Assembly: GCA_002305505.1 (NCBI GenBank)
Contig: DBRC01000035.1
Location: forward strand, 1-27,043
DNA: 27,043 nucleotides
Reading direction: 5' to 3'
From: Prevotella sp. UBA1378
GTDB lineage: Bacteria > Bacteroidota > Bacteroidia > Bacteroidales > Bacteroidaceae
Below, one piece after another: positions 7,523 to 16,600 of this stretch. Numbering within the stretch: the stretch's first letter is position 1; each line of letters opens with the position of its first letter. The translations under genes were made by a program, and so were the position numbers. The notes below the pieces were generated by a model. The model was given only the letters and a program-made list of their open reading frames with translations. It was not told the DNA's origin and ran no database searches.

Positions 7523-8923
7523 ATGAACACAGATTTGATTATCATCGGCAGCGGCCCCGGGGGCTACAAGGCTGCCGAATATGCCGCTAAGCGCGGCTTG
7601 GAAGTGGTGGTCGTAGAGCGCGGCGAGGCCGGCGGAACGTGCCTGAACTGCGGTTGCATACCTACGAAAACGCTCGCCCGCCATGCCGAGATAGCCGGCG
7701 CCCTGAAGGATGCAGACGACTATGGCATTGCCGACTTGCAATGGCGGCTCGACTTTGGCAAGGTAATGGAGCGCAAGCAAAAGGTGGTGGAGCAGTTGCG
7801 TAGCGGTGTAGAATATATTCTGTCGCAGCCCCACATCACACTTGTGCGGGGGCATGCCTCGTTCAAAGACGCACACACGGTGACGGTAGCCGGCACAGAT
7901 GGCGGCAGCGCAGAGCCGGCCGTCGGGGAATACACAGCCCGGCATATCATCATCGCTACCGGTGCCGCCCCTAAGTTGCTGCCCATCCCGGGTATCGGCA
8001 GTCCGAAGGTGGTTACGTCCGAAGCCTTGCTTTCTATTACCAGTATTCCCCGCCGGCTCTGCATCGTAGGGGCAGGCGTAGTGGGGATGGAGTTTGCCTC
8101 GATTTTCAATGCTTTCGGAACGGAAGTAACGGTCGTAGAGTTTCTCGACGAATGCTTGAGCATGGCCGATGCCGACTTTGCCAAGCGCTTGCGCACCTTA
8201 TTGAAGCGGCGTGGCGTAACGTTCCATCTACAAGCTAAGGTAAAGGCCATTACCGGCGAGGGCGTCGTTTTCGAACGGAAAGGGAAGGAACAGACGACCG
8301 AGGCCGACATGGTGCTGATGGCAACGGGCAGGGAACCGATGCTCAAGGGACTGAACCTTGAGGCGGCCGGCGTGCACTATGGCAGGCTGGGCATTGCCGT
8401 AAACGGGCAGATGCAAACCTCGGCGGCTCATATCTATGCCATCGGCGACGTGACAGACCGGTCGCTTCAGCTTGCCCATACGGCTACGGCCGAGGGCATA
8501 CACGCCGTAAACCACCTGATGGGGCGTAGCGGCGGCCCCTGTCTTGAGGTCGTTCCGGCAGCCGTATTCACACATCCCGAACTGGCTTTTGTCGGTATGA
8601 ATCGCAGCAAGTGCCAGTCAGCCGGCATTGCTTACCATTCGGCTACGGTCTATTATCGTGCCAACGGGCGCGCACAGGCCCTCGGCGATACCGACGGTCT
8701 GCTGGAGCTGCTGTGCGACGAGGCCGGTAGGCTTATCGGCTGCACAGCCTTGGGCAGCCATGCTGCCGACATCGTACAGGAAGCAGGGGCACTGATGTGC
8801 CGCAAAACCACAGCCGGCGAACTGTGCAACATGATTCATCTGCACCCAGCTGTAAACGAACTGCTTGTCGACGCCGCGGAAAAACTTGTCGAGGCTATCG
8901 GATCGCCTACAGATACAGTATGA
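7523..8923 (+). CDS. lpdA: Dihydrolipoyl dehydrogenase (L-protein/E3)
   Basis: This flavoenzyme reoxidises the dihydrolipoyl arm of GcvH with NAD+, closing the glycine-cleavage cycle. The 466-residue product has an N-terminal FAD-binding GSGPGG motif (9-14), the redox disulfide in GGTCLNCGCIPTK (C40 and C45), a second Rossmann motif VGAGVVGMEFAS for NAD+ (around 180-190), the FAD-binding AIGDVTD block, and the C-terminal HLHPAVNEL sequence that supplies the active-site His-Glu pair across the dimer. It is the last gene of the operon. No 2-oxoacid dehydrogenase E1/E2 genes are nearby, so this E3 probably serves mainly the glycine system. The gene ends 36 bp before the hairpin at 8959-8992. Confidence 0.95.
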   Translation: MNTDLIIIGSGPGGYKAAEYAAKRGLEVVVVERGEAGGTCLNCGCIPTKTLARHAEIAGALKDADDYGIADLQWRLDFGKVMERKQKVVEQLRSGVEYILSQPHITLVRGHASFKDAHTVTVAGTDGGSAEPAVGEYTARHIIIATGAAPKLLPIPGIGSPKVVTSEALLSITSIPRRLCIVGAGVVGMEFASIFNAFGTEVTVVEFLDECLSMADADFAKRLRTLLKRRGVTFHLQAKVKAITGEGVVFERKGKEQTTEADMVLMATGREPMLKGLNLEAAGVHYGRLGIAVNGQMQTSAAHIYAIGDVTDRSLQLAHTATAEGIHAVNHLMGRSGGPCLEVVPAAVFTHPELAFVGMNRSKCQSAGIAYHSATVYYRANGRAQALGDTDGLLELLCDEAGRLIGCTALGSHAADIVQEAGALMCRKTTAGELCNMIHLHPAVNELLVDAAEKLVEAIGSPTDTV

Positions 8924-8958
8924 TAGCTTTACGGCGCTTAGCTTGAAAACTTACCGGG

Positions 8959-8992
8959 GCAAGGGTAAAAGGCTACGGCCTTTTACCCTTGC
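8959..8992. terminator. Bidirectional terminator hairpin overlapping the HTCS stop
   Basis: A perfect 15-bp stem (8959-8973 with 8978-8992) closes a 4-nt loop TACG. The A-run in one arm and T-run in the other allow it to act in both directions between the convergent lpdA and HTCS genes. The HTCS stop codon (8983-8985) and its last residues are encoded within the stem. Confidence 0.85.
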
Positions 8993-11900
8993 TTCTGCTT
9001 ATGTTCTTTCATGTATTCGCGTGGAGCCATGCCGTATACATTCTTAAACATGGTAGAGAACGAAGCGGCATTTGAGAAACCGCAGGCACATACCACTTCG
9101 GTGATGTTCATATTCTGACTGGCAAGCAGGTTGGCAGCCTGCTTCAGCCTAATGCCGCGGATGAACTCATGTGGAGTCTGTCCTGTCAGTTCCTTCATTT
9201 TGCGGTGCAGATGCACACGGCTGATTCCCACTTCATCGGCTATCATGTCGACGTTGAGGTCTGAGTTGTTGATGTGCTTGTTTACCGTCAGCATCATGCG
9301 TTCCAGCAGTTTCTCGTCGGGCGATTTCACTTTTATCTCGTCCACCTGCTTCTCCAGCATATCCGTCTTGCCATATTTCATTTGTAACAGGCGGTGTGAT
9401 CTGATTAGATTATTGATGGTACAGCGCAGAATGGCCATGTTAAACGGTTTCACGATATAAGCGTCGGCTCCCGTCTCCAAACCCTCCAGTTTGTCTTCAT
9501 CGTGGCTCTTCGCCGTAAGCAGGATGATGGGGATGTGGTTGGTGCTCTTGTTCGACTTTAATTGTATGCAGAGCGCGTTGCCGTTCATTTCGGGCATCAT
9601 TATGTCGCTCAGCACGATGTCGGGATGCGTGCGGTATACCTCGGCGAGCGCTTCGCGCCCGTTTGTGCATGCTCTCACATCATAGTCCTGTCCCAGTTCA
9701 GCCGACAGGTAGTCGCGTATCTCATCATCGTCCTCGGCAATGACGATGGTCATCCGCCGACCGGGGCGTATCTTTATTTCCGGCATTTCCTGCATGTCTT
9801 CCTCCTCCAGTTCGGCCAGAGCCAGCGCCGGTGCTTCGCTGTCCTTCTCCGTTATCATTTCTTCGGGTTTCAGGTGGGCGTTGCCCAGCGGTATGCTTAC
9901 GGCAAACTCGCATCCATTCTCTGTGTTGCGTGCCGTGATTATGCCGTAGTGCAGTTCTACAAGCGAACGTGTAAGGTCGAGACCGATGCCGGTTCCGATG
10001 TTACGGTCGTTGGCGTCCGACGGAACACGGTAGAACCTTTCGAATATCTTGTCAAGCTTATCCTCTGGTATCTGTTCGCCGTCGTTGCTGACGGCGATGA
10101 TGGCATACTGCTCGTCGTGAGTGATGCGGATACCGATATTGCCGCCCGTGGGGGTGAATTTGAAAGCGTTCGAGAGGATATTGACGACAACCTTGTCGAA
10201 GTTCTGGCGGTCGACCCATACGGGCAGATGGTCGGCGTCGTGTTCGTATCTGAGCGTGATGCTCTTTGCCTTTGCCTGATACTTGAACAATGTATGGATA
10301 TCGCCTACGAACCCTATGAGGTCGGTCTTGCTCATGCGCATTTGCATCTGCCCCTTGTCGATTTTCCTAAGGTCCATCATTTGGTTGATGAGGTGCAGTA
10401 TGCGCTCGGCATTGCGCTTGATGGTTTCGTAAACACTCCGCCGGTGCGGGTCGTCATCTTCCTTCATCAGCTGTAGCAGCGGTGTGATGATGAGCGTCAT
10501 AGGCGTGCGTATTCCGTGACTGATGTTCATGAAGAAGCGTATCTTGGCTTCGCTCATTTCTTCGGCATGGATGTGCTCCTGCAGTTGCAGGCGGTCTTGC
10601 TCTTTACGTTGGCGGAAGCGGATGTATTGCCATACGGCGAGCGCGAGCAGCAGCGCATAGAGGCTGTAGGCCCATCCGGTGCGATACCATGGGGCATGCA
10701 CGATGACCGTAAACCCGCGTTCCGGTGTTGATTGGTTGTTACGTTCGGCTTTCACGCGGAAGCGGTAGGTTCCCGGAGGCAGGTGGGAAAAGGTAATCTC
10801 GTTGACGCCGGGTTGCAGTTGTGCGAACGGCTCACCGTTGATACTATATAAATAGGTGATGTGCTCGGGGTTGTCGTAAGTAAGCGTAGACAGCTGTATG
10901 GCAAACGAGTTGTCGTGATAGGCCAGTTGGAATCGGTTGCCGGTAATGACCGTCGTATCGCAAACCTGATACGCGCCCGATTTTGTAGTGGCATTCACGG
11001 GAACGCCGTTGATGAGGAAGGCGGTTAGCTTTACCGCTGCTGCCCATCCGTTTTGCTTGATGGTAAGCGGATCGAACCATGTGATGCCTCCAACACCGCC
11101 GAAGAGCATCTTCCCAGAAGGCGCAGTGCAGGATGCACCGTCGGAGAATTCGTTCGACTGCAGACCGTTGTCTACAAAAAAGCTTTGTGTCAGCCCTGTT
11201 TTCATGTCGTGGCAGCACATCCCGTGGGCAGTAGAAATCCATAGCCGGCCCGCTTTGTCTTGTTCGATGGCGGCGATACCGTTGTCGGGCAACCCCTTTC
11301 CTGTGGTATAGTGTTTCTGCTGTTTGCTTTTCAGATCGTAGCAATACAGTCCGTCGTTCGTCCCCATCCATAGCTTCCCTCCGTACTCCTTTGCTACGCG
11401 GATGGGGCTGCCGTAGTTAGGACAGTTGCGCCCGAAGGTACTGAGCCAACTGTCTTTTTCTATGTCCAAGCAGCAAATGCCCATTGTGGTGGCTGCATAT
11501 ACGCGCTTGCCATCGGGCGATACGGATACATGCGAAATATAGTCGTTGGCAATGCTGTTGACGTTGCGGTCGAATGCTGCTCCCTCTTGCATCCTGTAAA
11601 CCCTCATCTGTCCGTTGTCGGGATTAACGCTCAGCAGTCCGTGACCCATTGTAGCAATCCATAGGTCGTTGCGTTCCGTTACCTGCATTGCGAAAGCGCT
11701 GAGGCTTTCATATTGCGGGCGGGGAAGGTTATACTTGTGGTACTGCATGGAAGATGTGTCGATCCACCCAAAGCCCTCGCTGTACGAGCCTATCCAGATA
11801 CGCCCTTTCCTGTCTTCCGTAATCGACATGATGCTATTGGGGAAGTTGTTCTTGAAATGTTTTACAGGCCGGTTACTGCCGTCTATGCAATAGAGCCCGT

Positions 11901-12990
11901 CCTTGTCCGTACCTACCCACGTGCGACCTTTGCTGTCGATGAATGTGCCGATGACGCAGGCCGAGCCAATGGTGTTGAGCGTACCGAGTTTATATCCCAT
12001 ATAACCGAAGCCGGTATTTTTTCCGGGATGCATGTAGATGCCTTTCTGTAATAGTCCTAACCAGATATTGCCGCTGTGGTCCTCAACGATGGAGTATACC
12101 TTGCTTTTCGATAAGTCTACCTCGCAGCTGTAATAGGGATTGTCGGCCATTGTCCCTGTCTTGGGGTCGTAGATGCCCAGCCCCTGCCCGTCGTAGCCTA
12201 TCACCAGTTGTCCGTTGTGTTTGCAGTAGAGTGCCGAGACGGATTTGCCGGCGGTGACCCCGATATGTCTGAAACTGCCTCCGGCGGCAGTCTGTACGAA
12301 AATACCGTTGTTAGATGTGCCCACATAGATATTGCCTTCGCGGTCTTTGCACACCCGCTTGAGCGTAGTCCTCTGCCCGTTTCCCGTGAAATACCTCTTC
12401 ACGGTCTTTCCGTTGTATTCAAGGAGCCCGGCCTCGTTAGTTACGATCCAAAGGCTGCCCCGGCGGTCTTCAATCAGTTCGTTCACCGTATGGATATTTC
12501 CCAGGGCGCCTCCTATCTGCCGTGCGTTCTGCCGCCCGCTGATTTTCAGCAGTCCGTGCCCCGAAGTGCCGGCCAGCACGTCGCCGTTTTCCCTTTGCAG
12601 GAAACATGTTATGTAGCACGGTACTACGTGGTCGTTAAGGTCTTTTACCTCAACATCGTAAAAGCGGCTGCCGTCGTAGGTTTGCAATGCTCCGTACATG
12701 CCCATGTAAAAAAGCCCGTTGCTGTCCTGCATCATGCAGTTCACGTAGTTGCTTGCCATTCCTGCATCTTGTTCCGTCTCCTTTTTATATATATGGAACT
12801 GGTAACCGTCGTACTTGTTCAGCCCGTTGCGGGTTACGGCCCAAATAAATCCGTCGCGGTCTAAATATACCTGGTTGATGAAACTGCTCGTCAGTTGCTT
12901 GTCGGTATTGAACAGTTTTCCCATCTGTGCATGTGCGCTGGATGTGCAAGTAAGAGTTAGAATAGCAGTTAATAATATTTTATGTATCAT
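8983..12990 (-). CDS. Hybrid two-component system sensor/regulator (HTCS)
   Basis: This single-chain sensor and transcription factor should detect oligosaccharide in the periplasm and activate the adjacent xylan operon. From the ATG at 12990 it has 1335 residues. A signal peptide (1-21, ending AHA) is followed by periplasmic beta-propeller repeats with DRDGFIWAVT-like and GRLWISTAHG-like motifs to about 650. A Y_Y_Y domain spans about 690-757 and a transmembrane helix about 771-791. HisKA has H825, and HATPase_c has N941 and GTGIGLDLT. The receiver domain follows (D1129 acceptor, K1181), then an AraC-type HTH at about 1228-1331. A TTG at 12996 is an alternative start, but ATG is preferred. 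The residue after the phospho-accepting histidine is glycine (SHGIRTP) where glutamate or aspartate is usual. It is divergent from the susC operon and most likely binds near its promoter. Confidence 0.95.
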   Translation of the reverse strand: MIHKILLTAILTLTCTSSAHAQMGKLFNTDKQLTSSFINQVYLDRDGFIWAVTRNGLNKYDGYQFHIYKKETEQDAGMASNYVNCMMQDSNGLFYMGMYGALQTYDGSRFYDVEVKDLNDHVVPCYITCFLQRENGDVLAGTSGHGLLKISGRQNARQIGGALGNIHTVNELIEDRRGSLWIVTNEAGLLEYNGKTVKRYFTGNGQRTTLKRVCKDREGNIYVGTSNNGIFVQTAAGGSFRHIGVTAGKSVSALYCKHNGQLVIGYDGQGLGIYDPKTGTMADNPYYSCEVDLSKSKVYSIVEDHSGNIWLGLLQKGIYMHPGKNTGFGYMGYKLGTLNTIGSACVIGTFIDSKGRTWVGTDKDGLYCIDGSNRPVKHFKNNFPNSIMSITEDRKGRIWIGSYSEGFGWIDTSSMQYHKYNLPRPQYESLSAFAMQVTERNDLWIATMGHGLLSVNPDNGQMRVYRMQEGAAFDRNVNSIANDYISHVSVSPDGKRVYAATTMGICCLDIEKDSWLSTFGRNCPNYGSPIRVAKEYGGKLWMGTNDGLYCYDLKSKQQKHYTTGKGLPDNGIAAIEQDKAGRLWISTAHGMCCHDMKTGLTQSFFVDNGLQSNEFSDGASCTAPSGKMLFGGVGGITWFDPLTIKQNGWAAAVKLTAFLINGVPVNATTKSGAYQVCDTTVITGNRFQLAYHDNSFAIQLSTLTYDNPEHITYLYSINGEPFAQLQPGVNEITFSHLPPGTYRFRVKAERNNQSTPERGFTVIVHAPWYRTGWAYSLYALLLALAVWQYIRFRQRKEQDRLQLQEHIHAEEMSEAKIRFFMNISHGIRTPMTLIITPLLQLMKEDDDPHRRSVYETIKRNAERILHLINQMMDLRKIDKGQMQMRMSKTDLIGFVGDIHTLFKYQAKAKSITLRYEHDADHLPVWVDRQNFDKVVVNILSNAFKFTPTGGNIGIRITHDEQYAIIAVSNDGEQIPEDKLDKIFERFYRVPSDANDRNIGTGIGLDLTRSLVELHYGIITARNTENGCEFAVSIPLGNAHLKPEEMITEKDSEAPALALAELEEEDMQEMPEIKIRPGRRMTIVIAEDDDEIRDYLSAELGQDYDVRACTNGREALAEVYRTHPDIVLSDIMMPEMNGNALCIQLKSNKSTNHIPIILLTAKSHDEDKLEGLETGADAYIVKPFNMAILRCTINNLIRSHRLLQMKYGKTDMLEKQVDEIKVKSPDEKLLERMMLTVNKHINNSDLNVDMIADEVGISRVHLHRKMKELTGQTPHEFIRGIRLKQAANLLASQNMNITEVVCACGFSNAASFSTMFKNVYGMAPREYMKEHKQKQG

Positions 12991-13033
12991 TGTCAAGGTT
13001 GTTTTCCACTGATGTTATAAATGTTAGCCGGCG

Positions 13034-13065
13034 CAAAGATAACGATTTTCCGGAAAAGTACCAAA
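13034..13065 (-). promoter_or_regulatory. Promoter of the HTCS gene, with a central palindrome
   Basis: On the minus strand TTTG (13062-13065) and TATCTTTG (13034-13041) are separated by 20 nt, a good match to the Bacteroidetes promoter. The spacer contains the perfect 12-bp palindrome TTTTCCGGAAAA (13046-13057), a possible operator. The start codon lies about 44 nt downstream. Confidence 0.65.
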
Positions 13066-13127
13066 TTCATCATTGTATTTTTGAAGTTTAACTGCGGCCA
13101 GGCAAATTCCATGAAAATCACATCCGG

Positions 13128-13408
13128 GTTCGGGATAAGCAATTTAACTCTTGCAGCAAAGACGATAGGGATTGTACCCCTAAAGGCAAGCAGTGGGCAG
13201 CAGGCGGATAAGGGAGCGGAAAGATTTATAGCTATATTTCTCTCATTTATTGCAATAAATCCCGGAAATATTGCAATTTTTGTTTCCGCCGCGGCGGTGG
13301 TCATCCACCATGCACATGGCCGTTGGCGGACAACGGGGGTAAATCCTTTGCGTTTCAAAGGCCGTGCTGCTACAGCGCAAAGAGAGTGCATCGCTGGCCG
13401 GATTAGCG
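13128..13408 (+). repeat. Degenerate, expanded copy of the palindromic element (copy B)
   Basis: Between the HTCS gene and the susC promoter this stretch contains pieces of copy A in the same order. GTTCGGGATAAG is at 13128-13139 (exact 12 bases), then a TTGCAGCAAAG-like block at 13151-13161, GGATAAGGGA near 13206-13215, and GCCGGATTAGCG at 13397-13408 (exact 12 bases). In copy A the outer two landmarks are 54 bp apart; here they are 257 bp apart, and the extra DNA holds three 21-bp units. It also holds a 12-bp palindrome CCGCCGCGGCGG at 13286-13297. An open reading frame at 13021-13539 crosses the element but has no homology I recognise. I see no other gene between 13066 and 13545. Confidence 0.45.
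13228..13290 (+). repeat. Three degenerate 21-bp tandem units
   Basis: The units at 13228-13248, 13249-13269 and 13270-13290 each start with AT(A/T)GC(T/A)AT. In the plus frame they read as the heptads IAIFLSF, IAINPGN and IAIFVSA. The second and third share their first eight bases exactly, after which they diverge. The first unit matches the 21-bp repeat at 26981-27043 (read on the minus strand) at about 14 of 21 positions. Confidence 0.5.
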
Positions 13409-13545
13409 TGATGTTGTTCCCGCTCTCTGCGGTTTATCCTGTGGGCCAACGCAGCAGCACTGTTGTATCAAGGCCTATATCCCTACTTGTTACATACGGG
13501 AAAATCCTCGTTACACAGAATAAAGGCAAAAAGAAATAATGTCCT

Positions 13546-13553
13546 TACCTTTG
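13546..13553 (+). promoter_or_regulatory. Likely -7 element of the xylan-utilization operon
   Basis: TACCTTTG matches TAnnTTTG and lies 133 nt before the susC start, leaving a long AT-rich leader. No TTTG is present at the -33 distance, as expected for a promoter that depends on an activator such as the divergent HTCS. A small inverted repeat TTGG-TATAG-CCAA lies just downstream at 13575-13587. A second, ACATTA-T-TAATGT, lies at 13646-13658. Neither can be assigned to a regulator. Confidence 0.55.
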
Positions 13554-13686
13554 CACTTGTTACCGCAGAATAGATTGGTATAGCCAAGGGAAATAGGGAG
13601 TCTTAACCGGATTTATATATGAAACAAAGATGGAATCAATAACTAACATTATTAATGTAATAACCAATGAATAAAAAACAAACAAG

Positions 13687-16600
13687 ATGAAACAGCTAAC
13701 AGATTGCTCGAAACGGGCTGTTCTTACCTTTGCAGTGTTGTTCTTCTTGCTGGCCACGGCGCTGGCTCAGGGAGGCGGTATACAGATAAGGGGAACAGTA
13801 GTGGACGATGCAGGTGAGCCTCTCATCGGCGCATCGGTAGTGGTGAAAGGAAATGCCAAGCAAGGTACGGTAAGCGACTTCGACGGCGTGTTCCAGCTGA
13901 AGGTACCGTCGGAACAGTCGGTTATCGTCATCAGTTACGTGGGGATGCAAACCCGCGAACTGAAAGTAGGGAGCGAACGGGCTTTTAAGGTAGTGCTGAA
14001 GGATGTAACGGAACTCTCGGAAGTGATTATCGTGGGATACGGCCAGCAGAAGAAAGCCTCTGTGGTGGGTGCTATCACGCAGACCACGGGCGAAGTGCTG
14101 CAGCGTGCTGCCGGTATAACGGATATCGGGGCCGCCCTGACGGGAAACTTGCCCGGTATCATCACTTCGGCTTCTACTGGTATGCCGGGTGAGGAAGAAC
14201 CCCAGATAGTCATCCGTGGTGCCTCATCATGGAACAACACGTCGCCGCTGGTGCTGGTCGACGGTATCGAGCGCCCGATGTCGAGCGTCGACGTGCAGTC
14301 GGTAGCCACCATCTCGGTGCTGAAGGATGCGTCGGCAACGGCGGTCTACGGCGTGAGGGGAGCTAACGGCGTTATCCTTATCACCACCAAGCGCGGGCAG
14401 GAGGGGAAGGCACAGATCAGCGTTACGGCCAACGCCATCATGAAGATACCGTCAAAGCTGCCGGATAAGTATGACAGCTACGACGCGTTGATGGCGCGCA
14501 ACGTCGCCATCGAGCACGAACTGAACTTGAACCCGGGGAGTTTTGCTTACATAAAGCCTGTAAGCTTCATCGAAAACTACCGCAACCAGACCACCATAGA
14601 GCAGCAGGAGCGCTATCCGAACGTAGACTGGCAGCGCACGTTGTTCGAGGATTATTGTATGTCGTACAATGCGAACCTGAACGTTTCGGGCGGTACCAAG
14701 TTCGTGAAATACTTCGCCGGCGTCGACTTCATATCCGAGGGCGACCTGTATAAGGACTTCGGTAACGGCCGCCAGTACAGCACCGGATACGGCTATAACC
14801 GCGTGAACGTGCGTTCGAATCTCGACTTCAATATCACCAAGTCGACCGTATTTAAGGTGAACATTGCCGGCTCTAATGCCAAGAAAACCACCCCGTGGAA
14901 CAACGTAGCCAATAACGACTGGCAGGTGTCGCAGCAGTGGGCCGGTGTCTACAACATCTCTCCCGATGCCTTCCTGCCCAAGTACAGCGACGGCTCATGG
15001 GGCTATCTGCCCGGTTCCACCAATGTGAGCAACTCGGCCGTGGCAATTGCATTAGGCGGTACGCAGCAGATTACGACCACCCGCATCAATACCGATTTCG
15101 TATTGGAGCAGAACCTCGACTTCATCACCAAGGGCTTGTCGTTCCGGGGCATGATTTCGTGGGACAATACTTTCAAAGAGAACCAGCGCGGTATCAACGA
15201 CCTCTATCACGATCCGCAGTATAAATGGATCGACCCGGAAACGGGAGCTGTAAACTATAAGTCGGCATACGAGGCTTACGACCGCTTCGATTATGCCCGC
15301 GGAAACGACTGGACAACCCAAGGGGGCACTGTGGACAACGGTGCTACGGAGCGCAACGTGAACTACCAGTTGCAGCTCAACTGGGCCCGGCAGTTCGGGC
15401 TGCACAATGCTTCGGCGATGGGCGTGTTCGGCCGGCAGGAATATGCACTGGGCTCCGTCATCCCTATTTACCGGGAAAACTGGGTGTTCCGTGTTACTTA
15501 CGACTGGAACTCGCGCTATCTGTTTGAGTATAACGGTGCCTACAATGGCTCGGAGCGTTTCGCTCCCGACAACCGGTTCGCTTTCTTCAATTCCGGCGCC
15601 ATCGGCTGGATGGTCAGCGAGGAGCCGTTCATGAAGCATCTGCGCGAGAATAACATCATCGACATGCTGAAGATACGTGCCAGCTACGGTGAAATCGGCG
15701 ACGACCTCGAAACCCCGTTCGACCGTTTCTCCTACCGTTTCCTCTACATGACGCAATGGGCCTACGGCGGCCAGAGCTCGCTCGATGTCACTCAGGGCAC
15801 CTCGCCCTATACATGGTACCGTGAATCGAGCGTGGGCAATGAAAACGTACATTGGGAGAAGGTGAAGAAGCTGAACATCGGTATTGATTACGGATTCTTT
15901 GGTGGGCTGTTGGCCGGTTCGGTGGAGTTCTTCCGTGATAAGCGTACCGACATTCTCGTGAAAGGAGTCGACCGCGCCGTTCCCTCTTACTTCGGGCAGC
16001 AGCCGGCTACCGGAAATTTCGGCGAAGCCACCGTAAAGGGATACGAAATCGAGATGCGGTTCAACAAGGTGCTCAACAACAAGATGCGCCTGTGGGCCAA
16101 CTTTAGCATGACGCATGCCAAGAATACAATCGACGTTAAGGACGATGCCCCGCTGCTGCCGGCCTACCGCAAGGCTGCAGGCTATGCCATCGGACAGACC
16201 CATACCTACCTCGATAAGGGGATGATGCAGACTTACGACGACCTCTACGGGTCGCCGAAGCACGAATCTAACGACGACCAGAAACTGCCCGGCGACTACT
16301 ACATCGTCGACTTCAACGGCGACGGCGTGGTGGACGACTTGAACGACAACGTGCCCTATGCCTACAGCACCACGCCCCAGAACACATACAATGCCACGAT
16401 TGGCTTTGAATATAGGGGATTCAGCTGCTTTGCACAGTTCTACGGCGTAAACAACGTAACGCGCGACGTAACGATGATCAGTCTGGCCGACCCGATGCTT
16501 GCCAACGTTTACGACCAGGGTACGTGGTGGAGCATCGATCATTATAATGCCGACGTGGTGACCCCGCGGTTCAACTCGAAGCCCACATATTATTATGGTA

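Noticed and set aside
12991..12996. TTG start for the HTCS gene two codons upstream
   Set aside because: The ATG at 12990 gives an equally good signal peptide and is the more common initiator.
13021..13539. 172-codon plus-strand open frame between the HTCS gene and susC
   Set aside because: It crosses the HTCS promoter and a degenerate repeat element, has no recognisable family or signal, and is best explained as chance openness of repeat DNA.
13667..13690. Seven-codon ORF (MNKKQTR) whose TGA overlaps the susC start codon
   Set aside because: Could be a leader peptide coupling translation, but an ORF this short in an A-rich leader arises easily by chance and has no supporting attenuator structure.
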